Below are positions 25,981-34,223 of a DNA stretch of 40,053 nt, in pieces; position 1 is the first letter of the stretch, and every line of letters begins with the position of its first letter. The notes below the pieces were generated by a model. The model made no database searches and was not told the DNA's origin. It saw nothing but the letters and a program-made list of their open reading frames with translations. The position numbers and the translations under genes are program-made. This stretch comes from JAADEM01 sp965371855 (lineage in GTDB: Bacteria > Bacteroidota > Bacteroidia > Bacteroidales > Marinilabiliaceae), in the NCBI GenBank assembly GCA_965371855.1, contig CBDUZZ010000040.1, positions 1 through 40,053 of the forward strand. Direction: 5' to 3'.

Positions 25981-26017
25981 AAGAGCCCCCCTCTAATCCC
26001 CCCAAAGGGGGGGAAGA
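25981..26017. repeat. C/G-rich palindromic repeat, half element
   Basis: AAGAGCCCCCCTCTAAT followed by the palindrome CCCCCCAAAGGGGGG and GAAGAG, directly upstream of glyA. Same family as the larger element at 35396-35505. Confidence 0.55.
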
Positions 26018-26146
26018 GTTGGAGCAATATGTTATTATTATATTACACAAATTTACAAGTAAAAGATGATAATACAATTTTATTGGTGATTTTATATAGG
26101 CAGTCATTTTTATCTTTTTACCCCTAAATCCCTAAAGGCAGCAGGC

Positions 26147-26235
26147 AGGCTTCATCCTTGTGCCTCTTCTTCGCAATGACGTCACTGCGAAGAAGAATGA
26201 CTAAGTAGTCTCCACACAAAAGATATATTTGACTT
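26147..26235. repeat. dispersed intergenic repeat, copy 2
   Basis: Shares both ends with copy 1 at 7985-8093 (AGGCTTCATC and AAAAGATATATTTGACTT). Its centre is a near-perfect 28-bp palindrome at 26167-26194, TTCTTCGCA and TGCGAAGAA around TGACGTCA. Located just downstream of the ThrRS-editing-like gene. Confidence 0.6.
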
Positions 26236-26261
26236 GACACTAACCATTGAACTCTAAACTT

Positions 26262-26675
26262 TCACAGTTCTGCCCAAATTCTAGCTAACGAATATCCCGG
26301 AGCATCCATTTTGAGGTCAAGGAAATACCCAAAAGGAGTTTGGTATGTTTCGTAATCACCATTCTCAAGTCTTGCTTGAGCAGCATCAAAAACCTGTTTA
26401 GTGAAATCAGGTGAAGCTTTTGAGAATGAAATGTGTGCGAATGAGTGCAATACAATTCTGGTTGTATTATTTTTTCGTGCAACCCATTTAAGGTGGTTAA
26501 CCAGTTTCTTTTCACGGCTTTTTACATCCTTTTCTTCATCAGACTCTTCAACTTGTATAAATGCTAAAAGGCATTTGACAAACGTCTTTCCTTTACCGGG
26601 CTCCTGTGCATCTTCAAGATTTTTAGTTACAGGAGTATAGCTGAACGAATTGGTATAAAACACTAATACTTTCAT
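26262..26675 (-). CDS. free-standing archaeal-type threonyl-tRNA synthetase editing domain
   Basis: A 137-residue protein resembling the N-terminal editing domain of archaeal ThrRS, a fold related to D-aminoacyl-tRNA deacylase that removes serine mischarged onto tRNA-Thr. The matching path is MKVLVFYTNSFSY, then KCLLAFIQVEESDE, RIVLHSFAHIS, a long helix, and TPFGYFLDLKMDAPGYSLARIW, all in the order of the archaeal domain. No synthetase is fused to it and none is nearby, so it would act in trans or on another substrate. It stands alone. Confidence 0.75.
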   Translation of the reverse strand: MKVLVFYTNSFSYTPVTKNLEDAQEPGKGKTFVKCLLAFIQVEESDEEKDVKSREKKLVNHLKWVARKNNTTRIVLHSFAHISFSKASPDFTKQVFDAAQARLENGDYETYQTPFGYFLDLKMDAPGYSLARIWAEL

Positions 26676-26810
26676 TGTGATTTTTATTGCAATAAAAATG
26701 ATAAAAATTGTATCAAAACAGGTAATTGAATATTGGAGACTGCAATTCCATCACCCTTCATTGACAACTAATCAATAAACAGTATACAGTAATCATTAAT
26801 CAGAATTGAC

Positions 26811-27629
26811 CTACACTCCGCTGAAAGCACTGAATCCGCCGTCTATTGGTAGAACTACGCCGGTAATAAAACTTGCTGCATCAGAACATAAAAACTGAAC
26901 AGCTCCGTTTAGTTCGGATATATCACCAAATCGCCACATGGGTGTTTTAGCTATTACCTTTTCACTTCTCTCTGTTAAGCTGCCATCCGGATTTATAAGA
27001 ACTTTTCTGTTTTGATCGCCAATGAAGAAACCGGGTGCTATGGCATTTACCCTCACTTTATCTCCATATTTCTGTGCCATCTCAGTGGCCATCCATTGGG
27101 TGAAAATATTTATACCTGTTTTAGCAACCGAATAGCCCAGAACTCTGGAAATAGCTGAATAGGTTGCCATTGATGAGATATTGATTACGCTACCCGAACC
27201 CTGACGTGCCATGATTTTACCGAATGTAAGAGTCGGATATAAAGTGCCGTTCAGGTTAAGGTCCGTAACTTTATTGAAATCTTCAATTTTCATTTCAAAC
27301 ACCTCCTGATTAGGTTCAAGTGTTGCTCCCGGCAAGTTTCCTCCGGCAGCATTTATAAGGATATCAATTGTTCCCCATTTTTTTACGATTGAACCGGCTT
27401 GAGAATTTAGCTCATCCATACTCAATACACTACCAACATATCCTATTACATCCTTAGTAATACCTTTTATCTCTTCAACTACACTGTTAACGTTTTGTTC
27501 TCTTATATCAATAATGACGATCTTTGCGCCTGCTGTTGCCAGACTTTTTGCAATACTGCTACCTAACACACCGGCTCCACCTGTGATTACGGTAACTTTA
27601 TCTTCAATGCTGAAATTTGTTGGTTTCAT
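26811..27629 (-). CDS. SDR-family oxidoreductase, D-mannonate oxidoreductase-like
   Basis: 272 residues. The NAD-binding motif TGGAGVLGSSIA lies near the N-terminus, then NAAGGNLPG. The catalytic triad is Ser in INISSMATYS and Tyr/Lys in YSVAK. The C-terminal PIDGGFSAFSGV and the inserted MWRFGDISELNGAVQFL are typical of SDR-type mannonate oxidoreductases (fructuronate reductase). It probably acts in uronate catabolism. Its start lies 12 bp after the stop of the fucosidase gene, so the two form an operon. Substrate is by family resemblance only. Confidence 0.82.
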   Translation of the reverse strand: MKPTNFSIEDKVTVITGGAGVLGSSIAKSLATAGAKIVIIDIREQNVNSVVEEIKGITKDVIGYVGSVLSMDELNSQAGSIVKKWGTIDILINAAGGNLPGATLEPNQEVFEMKIEDFNKVTDLNLNGTLYPTLTFGKIMARQGSGSVINISSMATYSAISRVLGYSVAKTGINIFTQWMATEMAQKYGDKVRVNAIAPGFFIGDQNRKVLINPDGSLTERSEKVIAKTPMWRFGDISELNGAVQFLCSDAASFITGVVLPIDGGFSAFSGV

Positions 27630-27641
27630 ATTTTTTGTTTT

Positions 27642-28997
27642 CTAATTTGCTGTTCCTTCAAAACTAAAGACATAAGCATGGTTGCATGGCCTGTTCTTCT
27701 TATCCTGAAGTTCACTGGGGATTATAATGACAAGCCCTTCATTAGGGTCATTATGCCATTGTAAGGCTTGTTTATACCCCAGCAAAAACAACTCGCTTTT
27801 TTCGTTTGCATTAAAGTATTTGAGTTTTAATTCTGTTCCAGGCCATTTCAGAGCAATGGCATACAATCGTTTACCGTCCTTTGTGGAAGTATATCTTATT
27901 TGCTCACCTTCTTTGTAGTGTTCAGCCCTTTTTGTGTTATAAATTGCCTCACCGTTTATTTTAAGCCATCTCCCTATTTCAAGTAGCCTGTCAATGCTTT
28001 CTTGCGGGATGAGGCCTTTGCCGGTAGGACCCACATTAAGTAGATAATTACCTCCTTTTGCAACTACGTCTATTAGGTTATGAATTAATGTTTGAGCCGA
28101 TTTCCAATTGTTGTCACCAACATTATAGCCCCATGTATCGTTAATGGTCATGCAACTTTCCCAATCGAGTGCAGAGGCATTTTCGATGATTTCCTGTTCA
28201 GGGGTCCCAAAATCACCAACATAATTACCCTCTTTGTTCATTCCCTGCATGCCTTTTCTTCCTTTGCCAACGCGGTTGTTGATAATGAGATTAGGATTTA
28301 GATTCCGCAGATAATTATATAAATCTTTTCCTTGCTCTTCAGTCCATTCGTTAATCCATTCGCCATCGAACCACATTACCGCAGGATTCAATTCTTCAAT
28401 AATTTCTTTTAATTGAGGCTTTAATATATTCTCTCTATACAAGTGAAATGAGTCGCCCTTTGCCTCAGGATAATGCCAGTCTAAGATAGAATGATAGGTG
28501 CAAAATTTCACACCTTCTTTTTTGCATGCTTTGGAGAGAGGTTTAAGTACATCCCGGCCATAAGAAGTAAAATCAACGATGTCGAATTCTGTTACTTTAG
28601 AATTCCACATAGCTAAGCCTTCGTGGTGTTTTGATGTGATGACCATGTATTTCATCCCTGCATCATGAGCCAACTTTGCCCATTCATCAGCATTGTATTT
28701 TACAGGGTTAAAAGGTGCTATCAGGGTTGCATATTCATCTGCCGGAATTTTATCTTTAAATTGTATCCATTCCGCATTGTCGGATATGGTATCATCTTTA
28801 TATACTCCGCCAAGATGCGAGTATCCGCCCCAATGAATAAACATGCCGAATTTGGCATCACGCCACCACTGCATACGTTCGTCTTTTTCAACTTTAGTCT
28901 CGGTGTTTGCGTAATCACGAGGTTCAGGAGATTGGCATGCTTGCAGAAAAACTATAGATACTACTATAGTGGTTTTAATTAAATTTTTAATTTGCAT
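27642..28997 (-). CDS. alpha-L-fucosidase lipoprotein, GH29
   Basis: 451 residues with a lipoprotein signal (lipobox LQAC, Cys21). The GH29 TIM barrel begins at MQWWRDAKFGMFIHWGGYS and includes TSKHHEGLAMWNS, the nucleophile Asp211 in AVMWFDGEW and LLNVGPTGKG. It should release alpha-L-fucose from glycans or sulfated fucans outside the cytoplasm. In an operon with the SDR. The acid/base residue varies in GH29 and cannot be placed with confidence. Confidence 0.93.
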   Translation of the reverse strand: MQIKNLIKTTIVVSIVFLQACQSPEPRDYANTETKVEKDERMQWWRDAKFGMFIHWGGYSHLGGVYKDDTISDNAEWIQFKDKIPADEYATLIAPFNPVKYNADEWAKLAHDAGMKYMVITSKHHEGLAMWNSKVTEFDIVDFTSYGRDVLKPLSKACKKEGVKFCTYHSILDWHYPEAKGDSFHLYRENILKPQLKEIIEELNPAVMWFDGEWINEWTEEQGKDLYNYLRNLNPNLIINNRVGKGRKGMQGMNKEGNYVGDFGTPEQEIIENASALDWESCMTINDTWGYNVGDNNWKSAQTLIHNLIDVVAKGGNYLLNVGPTGKGLIPQESIDRLLEIGRWLKINGEAIYNTKRAEHYKEGEQIRYTSTKDGKRLYAIALKWPGTELKLKYFNANEKSELFLLGYKQALQWHNDPNEGLVIIIPSELQDKKNRPCNHAYVFSFEGTAN

Positions 28998-29160
28998 TTT
29001 ATATGTATTAGTTATTTAAGGTGGGTTCTAAAAATTCATTTTTTCACTTGTGATTCGAGAGAAATCGCAGAACCCGTTAAATGATTTTCCTAAGTCAGGT
29101 CAAATATACCTTATTCTCTTTAATTATCACATATAAAATTTACTTTTTTCTCGAATTCCG

Positions 29161-29182
29161 ACTAACTAACTAACTAACTAAC
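29161..29182. repeat. tetranucleotide microsatellite (ACTA)5.5
   Basis: Five and a half tandem ACTA units about 165 bp upstream of the fucosidase start. Such runs are prone to slippage. It lies too far out to be a promoter spacer with certainty. Confidence 0.85.
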
Positions 29183-29194
29183 AAGTGTATATCT

Positions 29195-29404
29195 CTATAT
29201 GATATTCAGACGGATTACCTGCTCATAGCGGAACAAATTGTATGTCAGATTTATCAACCCTATAATTCCTGTCGCTCTTGTTCTTTTTCCTGTTGCCAAA
29301 TGAATAATGACACTATAATTTGCAATTGCAACCGATGGTATGTTATCAAGATATACTCTGGCTTTTATGTTTGTTGATTCTTTTATAAGGAATGGCTTTT
29401 TCAA
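29195..29404 (-). pseudogene. possible remnant of a transposase C-terminus
   Basis: A 69-codon frame starting at TTG, ending GKRTRATGIIGLINLTYNLFRYEQVIRLN. The segment GLINLTYNLFRYEQ resembles the last helix of DDE transposases (the G-L-x-N-L-x-Y-N-L-x-R-Y pattern). No N-terminal part is present and the frame has no normal start. Hairpins at 29426-29522 could be remnants of an element end. Assignment is tentative. Confidence 0.3.
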
Positions 29405-29425
29405 TCCTTATACACTAGCCCCAAC

Positions 29426-29522
29426 CAGGTGTAGTTTATAACTACACCTGAATATTATTAAGTTTGTAAATGGTTGAATCATATTTCTCCTACATCCCGC
29501 AAGTTTGCCACTTGTGGCAAAC
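29426..29522. repeat. pair of perfect hairpins
   Basis: CAGGTGTAGTT/AACTACACCTG with a 3-nt loop (29426-29450) and GTTTGCCAC/GTGGCAAAC with a 2-nt loop (29503-29522), the latter inside an outer CCTAC/GTAGG pair. Neither is followed by a T-run, so they look like repeat or element-end structures rather than terminators. Confidence 0.6.
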
Positions 29523-29645
29523 AACAAAGTAGGTGAGCCTAAAATATTGCAAGACTTATTGAATTTCTTTTAACTTTATAAACTTGACAAACTTTTAACT
29601 TATTAATATTATTTTTACAGTTCATATTTGTTAAAATAAAATTCC

Positions 29646-32000
29646 ATGAAAAATCTAAAAACAAGAGCGTTCATTGTAGTTATAGCAATGTTTGTAACCA
29701 TATGTATTGTTAATGGTCAAAAGAAGATATCTGCAAACGAATTATCGATAACCTTTGATAAACAATTAAAAGTTACTGGATTGTCAGGTGATAGTGAATA
29801 TTATCCTGGAGGTACTGAAGGATATCTTTTAAGAGTGAAGTCAGGAGATGATATATTGTTACCTAAGTCAGCAAAATGGAAAGGTGGAGACGTTAATATT
29901 GTTTTTGATCATGGTATTCATGTTTCTCTTTCATGTGAACAAAAAGAAGAGTATCTTACATTTACTGTAACCGGTATTAAAAACGAGAATGCTATAGATG
30001 CCATACTGTATGGTCCGTTTCCGACTACGATAAATGAAACAATAGGAGAGATAGTTGGAGTTGTGCGCAATGGGCAGTATGCTATTGGTTTACAAAGTTT
30101 GAATGCCAAAACAACCGGCGGTAAGTTATCAACACCTGATGGAAGTGATGAAGCAAGAGGAACAACTGCGGCTGCTGAAGAGTATGGAAGTAGTCTTCAG
30201 GCATATTGTATTAACAGAAATAAGGATCGTATTTACAACATCTGGAACAACTCAATTCCTAATGCCTATATTCCGGTTAACCTTGACGGAAAATTAACAG
30301 GTAGTGCAATAGCTTTGTTCGGAACAAAAGAAGATAGAGTACTTGATGTTATTGAAAAGATTGAACTGAGAGAAGGATTGCCACACTCAACTCTTAATGG
30401 TGTGTGGGTAAAGAGAAGTCCTGATGCAAACAAACCCTATTTTATCACCACTTTTACTGAAGAAAATATTGATGAGTGTCTGGTGTATACTAAAAAGTTA
30501 GGTTTTAATTCTTTATATCATGGTCATCCGTTTAAGAACTGGGGGCATTTTGATTTGATTGAAAAGCAGTTTCCTAATGGCTATACCGGTATGAAGAGTT
30601 GTGTTGAAAAAGCTAATGCGGAAGGAATTCGGATAGGTGTTCATACACTAACTAATTTCACCACTACCAATGATTCATACGTTACTCCTGTTCCTGACAA
30701 ACACCTGATGACATTTTGTAAAACAAAGATTACGAAACCTGTTTCTAAAACCGATACTGAGATCTTCATTGAAAACCCGGATAAGTATGATTTCAAAAAT
30801 ACCAATCAGACTGTCAGAATAGGAGATGAGTTAATAAAATTCAGTGGTGTAACAAAGGAGGCTCCATACAAACTGCTAAATTGTAAGCGTGGTGCATACA
30901 AAACAGTAGTAGCTTCTCATGAGGCAGGTGCGGATGTTGCTCGTTTGGTAGATCATGGTTATAAAGTATTCTTTCCTGATTTTACTCTGCAAAAAGAGAT
31001 GATAAGTAATCTGTCAACTTTCTTTAATGAAACCGGAATAGGGCAGTTGGATTTTGACGGACATGAAGGCGGATGGGGAACTGGTGAAGGTGAGTTTGGA
31101 ATGGATTATTTCAGTGATGAGTTTATCAAAGAGGTGAACCATGAGGTGAGAAATGGTTCGTCAAGGTCAAATCACTACTATTGGCATGTTAATTCGTACA
31201 TAAATTGGGGTGAGCCATGGTATGGAGGATTTACAAAAAGTCAGGGACACTACAGGTATAAAAATCAGGCTCTGTTAAAACGTAATTATATTCCTAATAT
31301 GTTAGGCTGGTTTTTGTTAACTCCCAAAACAACAGTTCAGGAGTTTGAATATATGCTGGCTCGCTCGGCCGGATATGACGCCGGGTATGCACTGTTTAGC
31401 AGTATTGAAAGTTTCAAGAAAAACAGTGAGTTTGAAAAAATAGCTCTGGCAATACGTACATGGGAGGAGGCTCGATTGAGAAAGATCTTTAATGAGAAAC
31501 AAATAGAGGTTCTTAAAAATGTTAATAATGATTTTAGTTTAAGAAAGATTGATAACAATAATTTTGAATTGCAATATTATAAAAAGGAGAATTTTGAACT
31601 GGAAAATATAACGGTTCAGCCCGGACAACCTAATGATATATCTGTAGATGTGGATTGTGCAGAAGAGCAGGGCTTATATTTTGTAATAGGTGCAGTGGGA
31701 GAGAGTGGAAGTATAAACCAAATAACAATTGAGTTTAATTCCATTGAAACAATTACTATAGATCGTGAGCTGAAACCGAATTGGCAGATTACATATCGTG
31801 GGGATAATCAGGTGCTGGTTTATGATGAGAAAGGCCGGTTTAAAAAATCTATAGAGTTGGATATTGATAAAATGACAATGAATAGAGGGACTAACACACT
31901 ACGTATCAGTGCAGAGTTTAGCGATGATGCAGATTTAAAACTAAGCGGATATGTTAGAGTGAAGGATAAAGCTGATGTGATAAAGGTGAAAAACTTGTAA
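29646..32000 (+). CDS. large secreted protein, probable glycan-active TIM-barrel enzyme
   Basis: 784 residues with a cleavable signal peptide (AFIVVIAMFVTICIVNGQ). An N-terminal beta-sandwich (about 25-235) is followed by a barrel-like part (about 250-620) with GFNSLYHGHPFKNWGHFDLIE, GIRIGVHTLTNF, GYKVFFPDFTLQKEMI and GQLDFDGHEGGWGTGEGEFG, the last holding candidate catalytic Asp/Glu residues. A C-terminal beta-sandwich (about 660-784) may bind carbohydrate. The layout recalls GH31/36/97-type enzymes, but I cannot name a family. Next to a fucosidase and a uronate-type SDR, polysaccharide breakdown is the likely role. It starts 44 bp after a repeated AT-rich motif shared with purM and pyrF. 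Confidence 0.65.
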   Translation: MKNLKTRAFIVVIAMFVTICIVNGQKKISANELSITFDKQLKVTGLSGDSEYYPGGTEGYLLRVKSGDDILLPKSAKWKGGDVNIVFDHGIHVSLSCEQKEEYLTFTVTGIKNENAIDAILYGPFPTTINETIGEIVGVVRNGQYAIGLQSLNAKTTGGKLSTPDGSDEARGTTAAAEEYGSSLQAYCINRNKDRIYNIWNNSIPNAYIPVNLDGKLTGSAIALFGTKEDRVLDVIEKIELREGLPHSTLNGVWVKRSPDANKPYFITTFTEENIDECLVYTKKLGFNSLYHGHPFKNWGHFDLIEKQFPNGYTGMKSCVEKANAEGIRIGVHTLTNFTTTNDSYVTPVPDKHLMTFCKTKITKPVSKTDTEIFIENPDKYDFKNTNQTVRIGDELIKFSGVTKEAPYKLLNCKRGAYKTVVASHEAGADVARLVDHGYKVFFPDFTLQKEMISNLSTFFNETGIGQLDFDGHEGGWGTGEGEFGMDYFSDEFIKEVNHEVRNGSSRSNHYYWHVNSYINWGEPWYGGFTKSQGHYRYKNQALLKRNYIPNMLGWFLLTPKTTVQEFEYMLARSAGYDAGYALFSSIESFKKNSEFEKIALAIRTWEEARLRKIFNEKQIEVLKNVNNDFSLRKIDNNNFELQYYKKENFELENITVQPGQPNDISVDVDCAEEQGLYFVIGAVGESGSINQITIEFNSIETITIDRELKPNWQITYRGDNQVLVYDEKGRFKKSIELDIDKMTMNRGTNTLRISAEFSDDADLKLSGYVRVKDKADVIKVKNL

Positions 32001-32551
32001 TAATACTTTCCTAATATTAGTTGCAGGTGTACTGAAATATCGAGACAAGAATTCAACACTGCGTTCAGATTGGGTCATACCGACATCATCAGAACGCTTA
32101 ATTGTTATGCCTGTTGTTTATTATTTTTTTTAATGAGTATCCGTATATATACCTATGATTATGAATTTTACCCTGAATATCAATTCGTTTACCCATCCGC
32201 CAGCTGGCGGAAGCAAATTGACTAAACAGTATCTATAAAATATAACATGCTAAGTTGCTAATCAGCTCCTATTTAGGGGAATCGAAGATAGGTGTAAGCA
32301 GTAACTTGCAATCCTCAATTGGGGGTGAATTAAAATACCATACAGTCATCCCCTTTAGGGGACTGAGGGGTGAAGGTTAACTACCCCAAACCCCTAAAGG
32401 GGCTTAATTTACATATTTAAAAACTCAATTCGTTTACCCCAATTAGGTATACATACGGATACTCATTTATTTTTTTTTATAATCTTTGAATCCGAAGTTA
32501 TCAAAAACTAAGTCTAAGTAGTAAATATTTTATTAATTAAATCTTTATATC
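32001..32551. other. 551-bp intergenic region, mostly MITE-like element
   Basis: Contains the MITE-like element 32132-32467. The 3' remainder is AT-rich (T-run at about 32469-32478) and probably carries the promoter of the next gene. No open frame of interest. Confidence 0.6.
32132..32467. mobile_element. MITE-like element, copy B (336 bp)
   Basis: Terminal inverted repeats AATGAGTATCCGTATATATACCTA at the left and AATGAGTATCCGTATGTATACCTA read inward from the right, differing at one base. These match the ends of the element at 6104-6265. The inside holds CATCCGCCAGCTGGCGGA (palindromic), CCCCTTTAGGGG and CCCCTAAAGGGG blocks and AATTCGTTTACCC near both ends. No coding capacity. Confidence 0.7.
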
Positions 32552-33151
32552 ATGAAAAATCTAATCATTTTAGTATTTACTTTTAGTCTGGCTTTGACTC
32601 CATTTTCATCATCTTTCGGTCAGACCGATTCAATTGCAAAATCATTTGAAATAGCTCCAGAAATTATTGAAAAACTCAGTAGTGAACAGTTGCTTGATTT
32701 AGTAAAAGAAAATGAAAGACTCAAACAAGAACATGAAACTGCAATGGCTGAAAAATTCGGTGTCAATGGTCATGATTTATTTAATGACATGATGCCTTCC
32801 GAATTTACAATGGTGCTTTCCACAATTATTTTCTTAGCGTTTATAATTTCTTTAGTAGTTGTTCCTTTTTATTTTAGTCAGCGTAAATCAATAATGAGAT
32901 TTAATCTTTTTAGCAAACTCATTGACACCAATAAAGATATACCTAAAGAATTATTGATGTCTGATAAAAAAGTTAGAACTGATTTACATAAATCTATAAT
33001 ATTAATTTGTATTGGTGTGAGTATTGGTTTATTTTTGTTTCTATTAAAACTCGAAAATAGTTATTGGACAGTTGGCTTAATTCCAACAATTATTGGGATA
33101 GGTTATTTAGTTTCATATATTCTTGACAAGCAGAATAAAATCAACGAATAA
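32552..33151 (+). CDS. membrane protein of unknown function next to an ECF sigma factor
   Basis: 199 residues: signal peptide (LIILVFTFSLALTPFSSSFGQ), a periplasmic part with a helical stretch (EKLSSEQLLDLVKENERLKQEHETAM), then three membrane helices (FTMVLSTIIFLAFIISLVVVPFYF, SIILICIGVSIGLFLFLLKL, VGLIPTIIGIGYLVSYIL). Proteins with this plan often adjoin ECF sigma genes in Bacteroidota. The sigma start lies 5 bp downstream, so they are cotranscribed. Function not recognised. Confidence 0.7.
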   Translation: MKNLIILVFTFSLALTPFSSSFGQTDSIAKSFEIAPEIIEKLSSEQLLDLVKENERLKQEHETAMAEKFGVNGHDLFNDMMPSEFTMVLSTIIFLAFIISLVVVPFYFSQRKSIMRFNLFSKLIDTNKDIPKELLMSDKKVRTDLHKSIILICIGVSIGLFLFLLKLENSYWTVGLIPTIIGIGYLVSYILDKQNKINE

Positions 33152-33155
33152 TTAC

Positions 33156-33680
33156 ATGAATTTATCAGATACTATCCTTATTACCAAAGTTATACTAAAT
33201 AACGACCATGTTGCTTTTAAAAGTCTCATTGAACGTTACCAATCAGATTTAAGAATCTTATTTATGCGATTAACTAATGGTAATAAGGATATTGTTGATG
33301 ACTTGGCTCAAGAAACTTTTATTCGTGTTTTCAAGTATTTATCGGGTTATAATGCTAATTCTCAATTTAGAACTTGGCTATTTCGTATTGGTTACAATGT
33401 GTTTTATGAATATTATAAAAAAAGAAAAAACGAAGCAACAACAATTCAATCTGTTAGCAGCAATGACACAAATTACAATGAGATAAAACTTACAATTGAT
33501 TATCAAAATGCTCTCAAAGTGCTAAATGAGAAAGAAAAAGCAGCAATTACATTATTTTATGAGAAAGGTCTTACTCATAGAGATATATCCAAGGTTTTAA
33601 AACAGCCTCTCGGTTCTGTAAAAACAAATATTCTTAGAGGTAAAGTTAAACTTAAAAAATTCTACGGTTATGAAAAATAA
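33156..33680 (+). CDS. ECF-family RNA polymerase sigma factor
   Basis: 174 residues from MNLSDTILITKVI; the frame extends 11 codons into the previous gene's 3' end, which is not likely coding. Region 2: DIVDDLAQETFIRVFKYLSGYNANSQFRTWLFRIGYNVF. Region 4: GLTHRDISKVLKQPLGSVKTNILRGKVKLKKF. It overlaps the following small membrane gene by 11 bp, so that partner is the likely regulator. Confidence 0.92.
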   Translation: MNLSDTILITKVILNNDHVAFKSLIERYQSDLRILFMRLTNGNKDIVDDLAQETFIRVFKYLSGYNANSQFRTWLFRIGYNVFYEYYKKRKNEATTIQSVSSNDTNYNEIKLTIDYQNALKVLNEKEKAAITLFYEKGLTHRDISKVLKQPLGSVKTNILRGKVKLKKFYGYEK

Positions 33681-34011
33681 TTTTGATGACTTCTTAAAAT
33701 CAGAAATGGAAAAATCAAGTTATGAATTTGTCAACAATGGCTTCTCAGATAGGGTTATTCTAAATTTACCAGTAAGAAGAAGATATAACTATCTAAATAA
33801 AAGAAACATTATATTGTTTTTTACTATCTGTGCAGTAATAGTATTTGCACTTATAAACGGGATTAATCAAATCACATATGGTTTATATAATTTTACATTT
33901 CGTCTGTTAAATCAAGGGGGTGTCAGTTCAGAATTCATTATCTTTGTGTTTACTTTTAGTATTCTTACAATATCAATCTCTATGATTGAATTTAGACATA
34001 GGGCTTTCTAA
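33670..34011 (+). CDS. small membrane protein, candidate sigma-factor partner
   Basis: 113 residues. A cytoplasmic N-terminus (FDDFLKSEMEKSSYEFVNNGFSDRVILNLP) resembles the start of small anti-sigma-like proteins, followed by two membrane helices (IILFFTICAVIVFALINGI and FIIFVFTFSILTISISMIEF). Overlap with the sigma gene argues for a regulatory role, but no anti-sigma motif is certain. Confidence 0.6.
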   Translation: MKNNFDDFLKSEMEKSSYEFVNNGFSDRVILNLPVRRRYNYLNKRNIILFFTICAVIVFALINGINQITYGLYNFTFRLLNQGGVSSEFIIFVFTFSILTISISMIEFRHRAF

Positions 34012-34150
34012 CAATTGGGCATAACTTATAAATATAAACAATTGTATTTATTCACGTTGTAGCTTAATGCTAAAGTTACACATATTCCTCATAATTGGAA
34101 GAATATTTCTTGATCTATCAATATTTTTCTTACAAGGGTGTTTAACGCAC

Positions 34151-34184
34151 TTTTAACTTTATAAACTTTATAAACTTTTCACTT
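34151..34184. repeat. AT-rich repeated motif upstream of purM
   Basis: TTTTAACTTTATAAACTT TATAAACTTTTCACTT; 31 of 34 bases match the motif at 29568-29601, and the pattern recurs at 36651-36692 before pyrF. Each lies 14-45 bp before a start codon. Confidence 0.55.
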
Positions 34185-34192
34185 ATAAATGT

Positions 34193-34200
34193 TACTTTTG
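34193..34200 (+). promoter_or_regulatory. putative -7 box of the purM promoter
   Basis: TACTTTTG matches TAnnTTTG and ends 23 bp before the GTG start of purM. It lies just after the AT-rich repeated motif, which may hold the -33 region. Confidence 0.45.
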
Positions 34201-34223
34201 CATTTCAGATAAAAGTTATTGCT

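Larger units (their letters stand above)
28998..29645. other. 648-bp intergenic region with repeats and hairpins
   Basis: Between the divergent fucosidase and the 784-residue protein. It contains a tetranucleotide run (29161-29182), a possible transposase remnant (29195-29404), two perfect hairpins (29426-29450 and 29503-29522) and an AT-rich repeated motif (29568-29601). No convincing intact gene. Confidence 0.7.

Noticed and set aside
25968..26027. N-terminal extension of glyA
   Set aside because: The extra 20 residues are encoded by a C-rich intergenic repeat; family proteins begin at MERDTKIF.
25968..26261. Glycine riboswitch upstream of glyA
   Set aside because: No paired aptamer helices or conserved glycine-riboswitch core could be made out; the gap holds repeats and AT-rich sequence.
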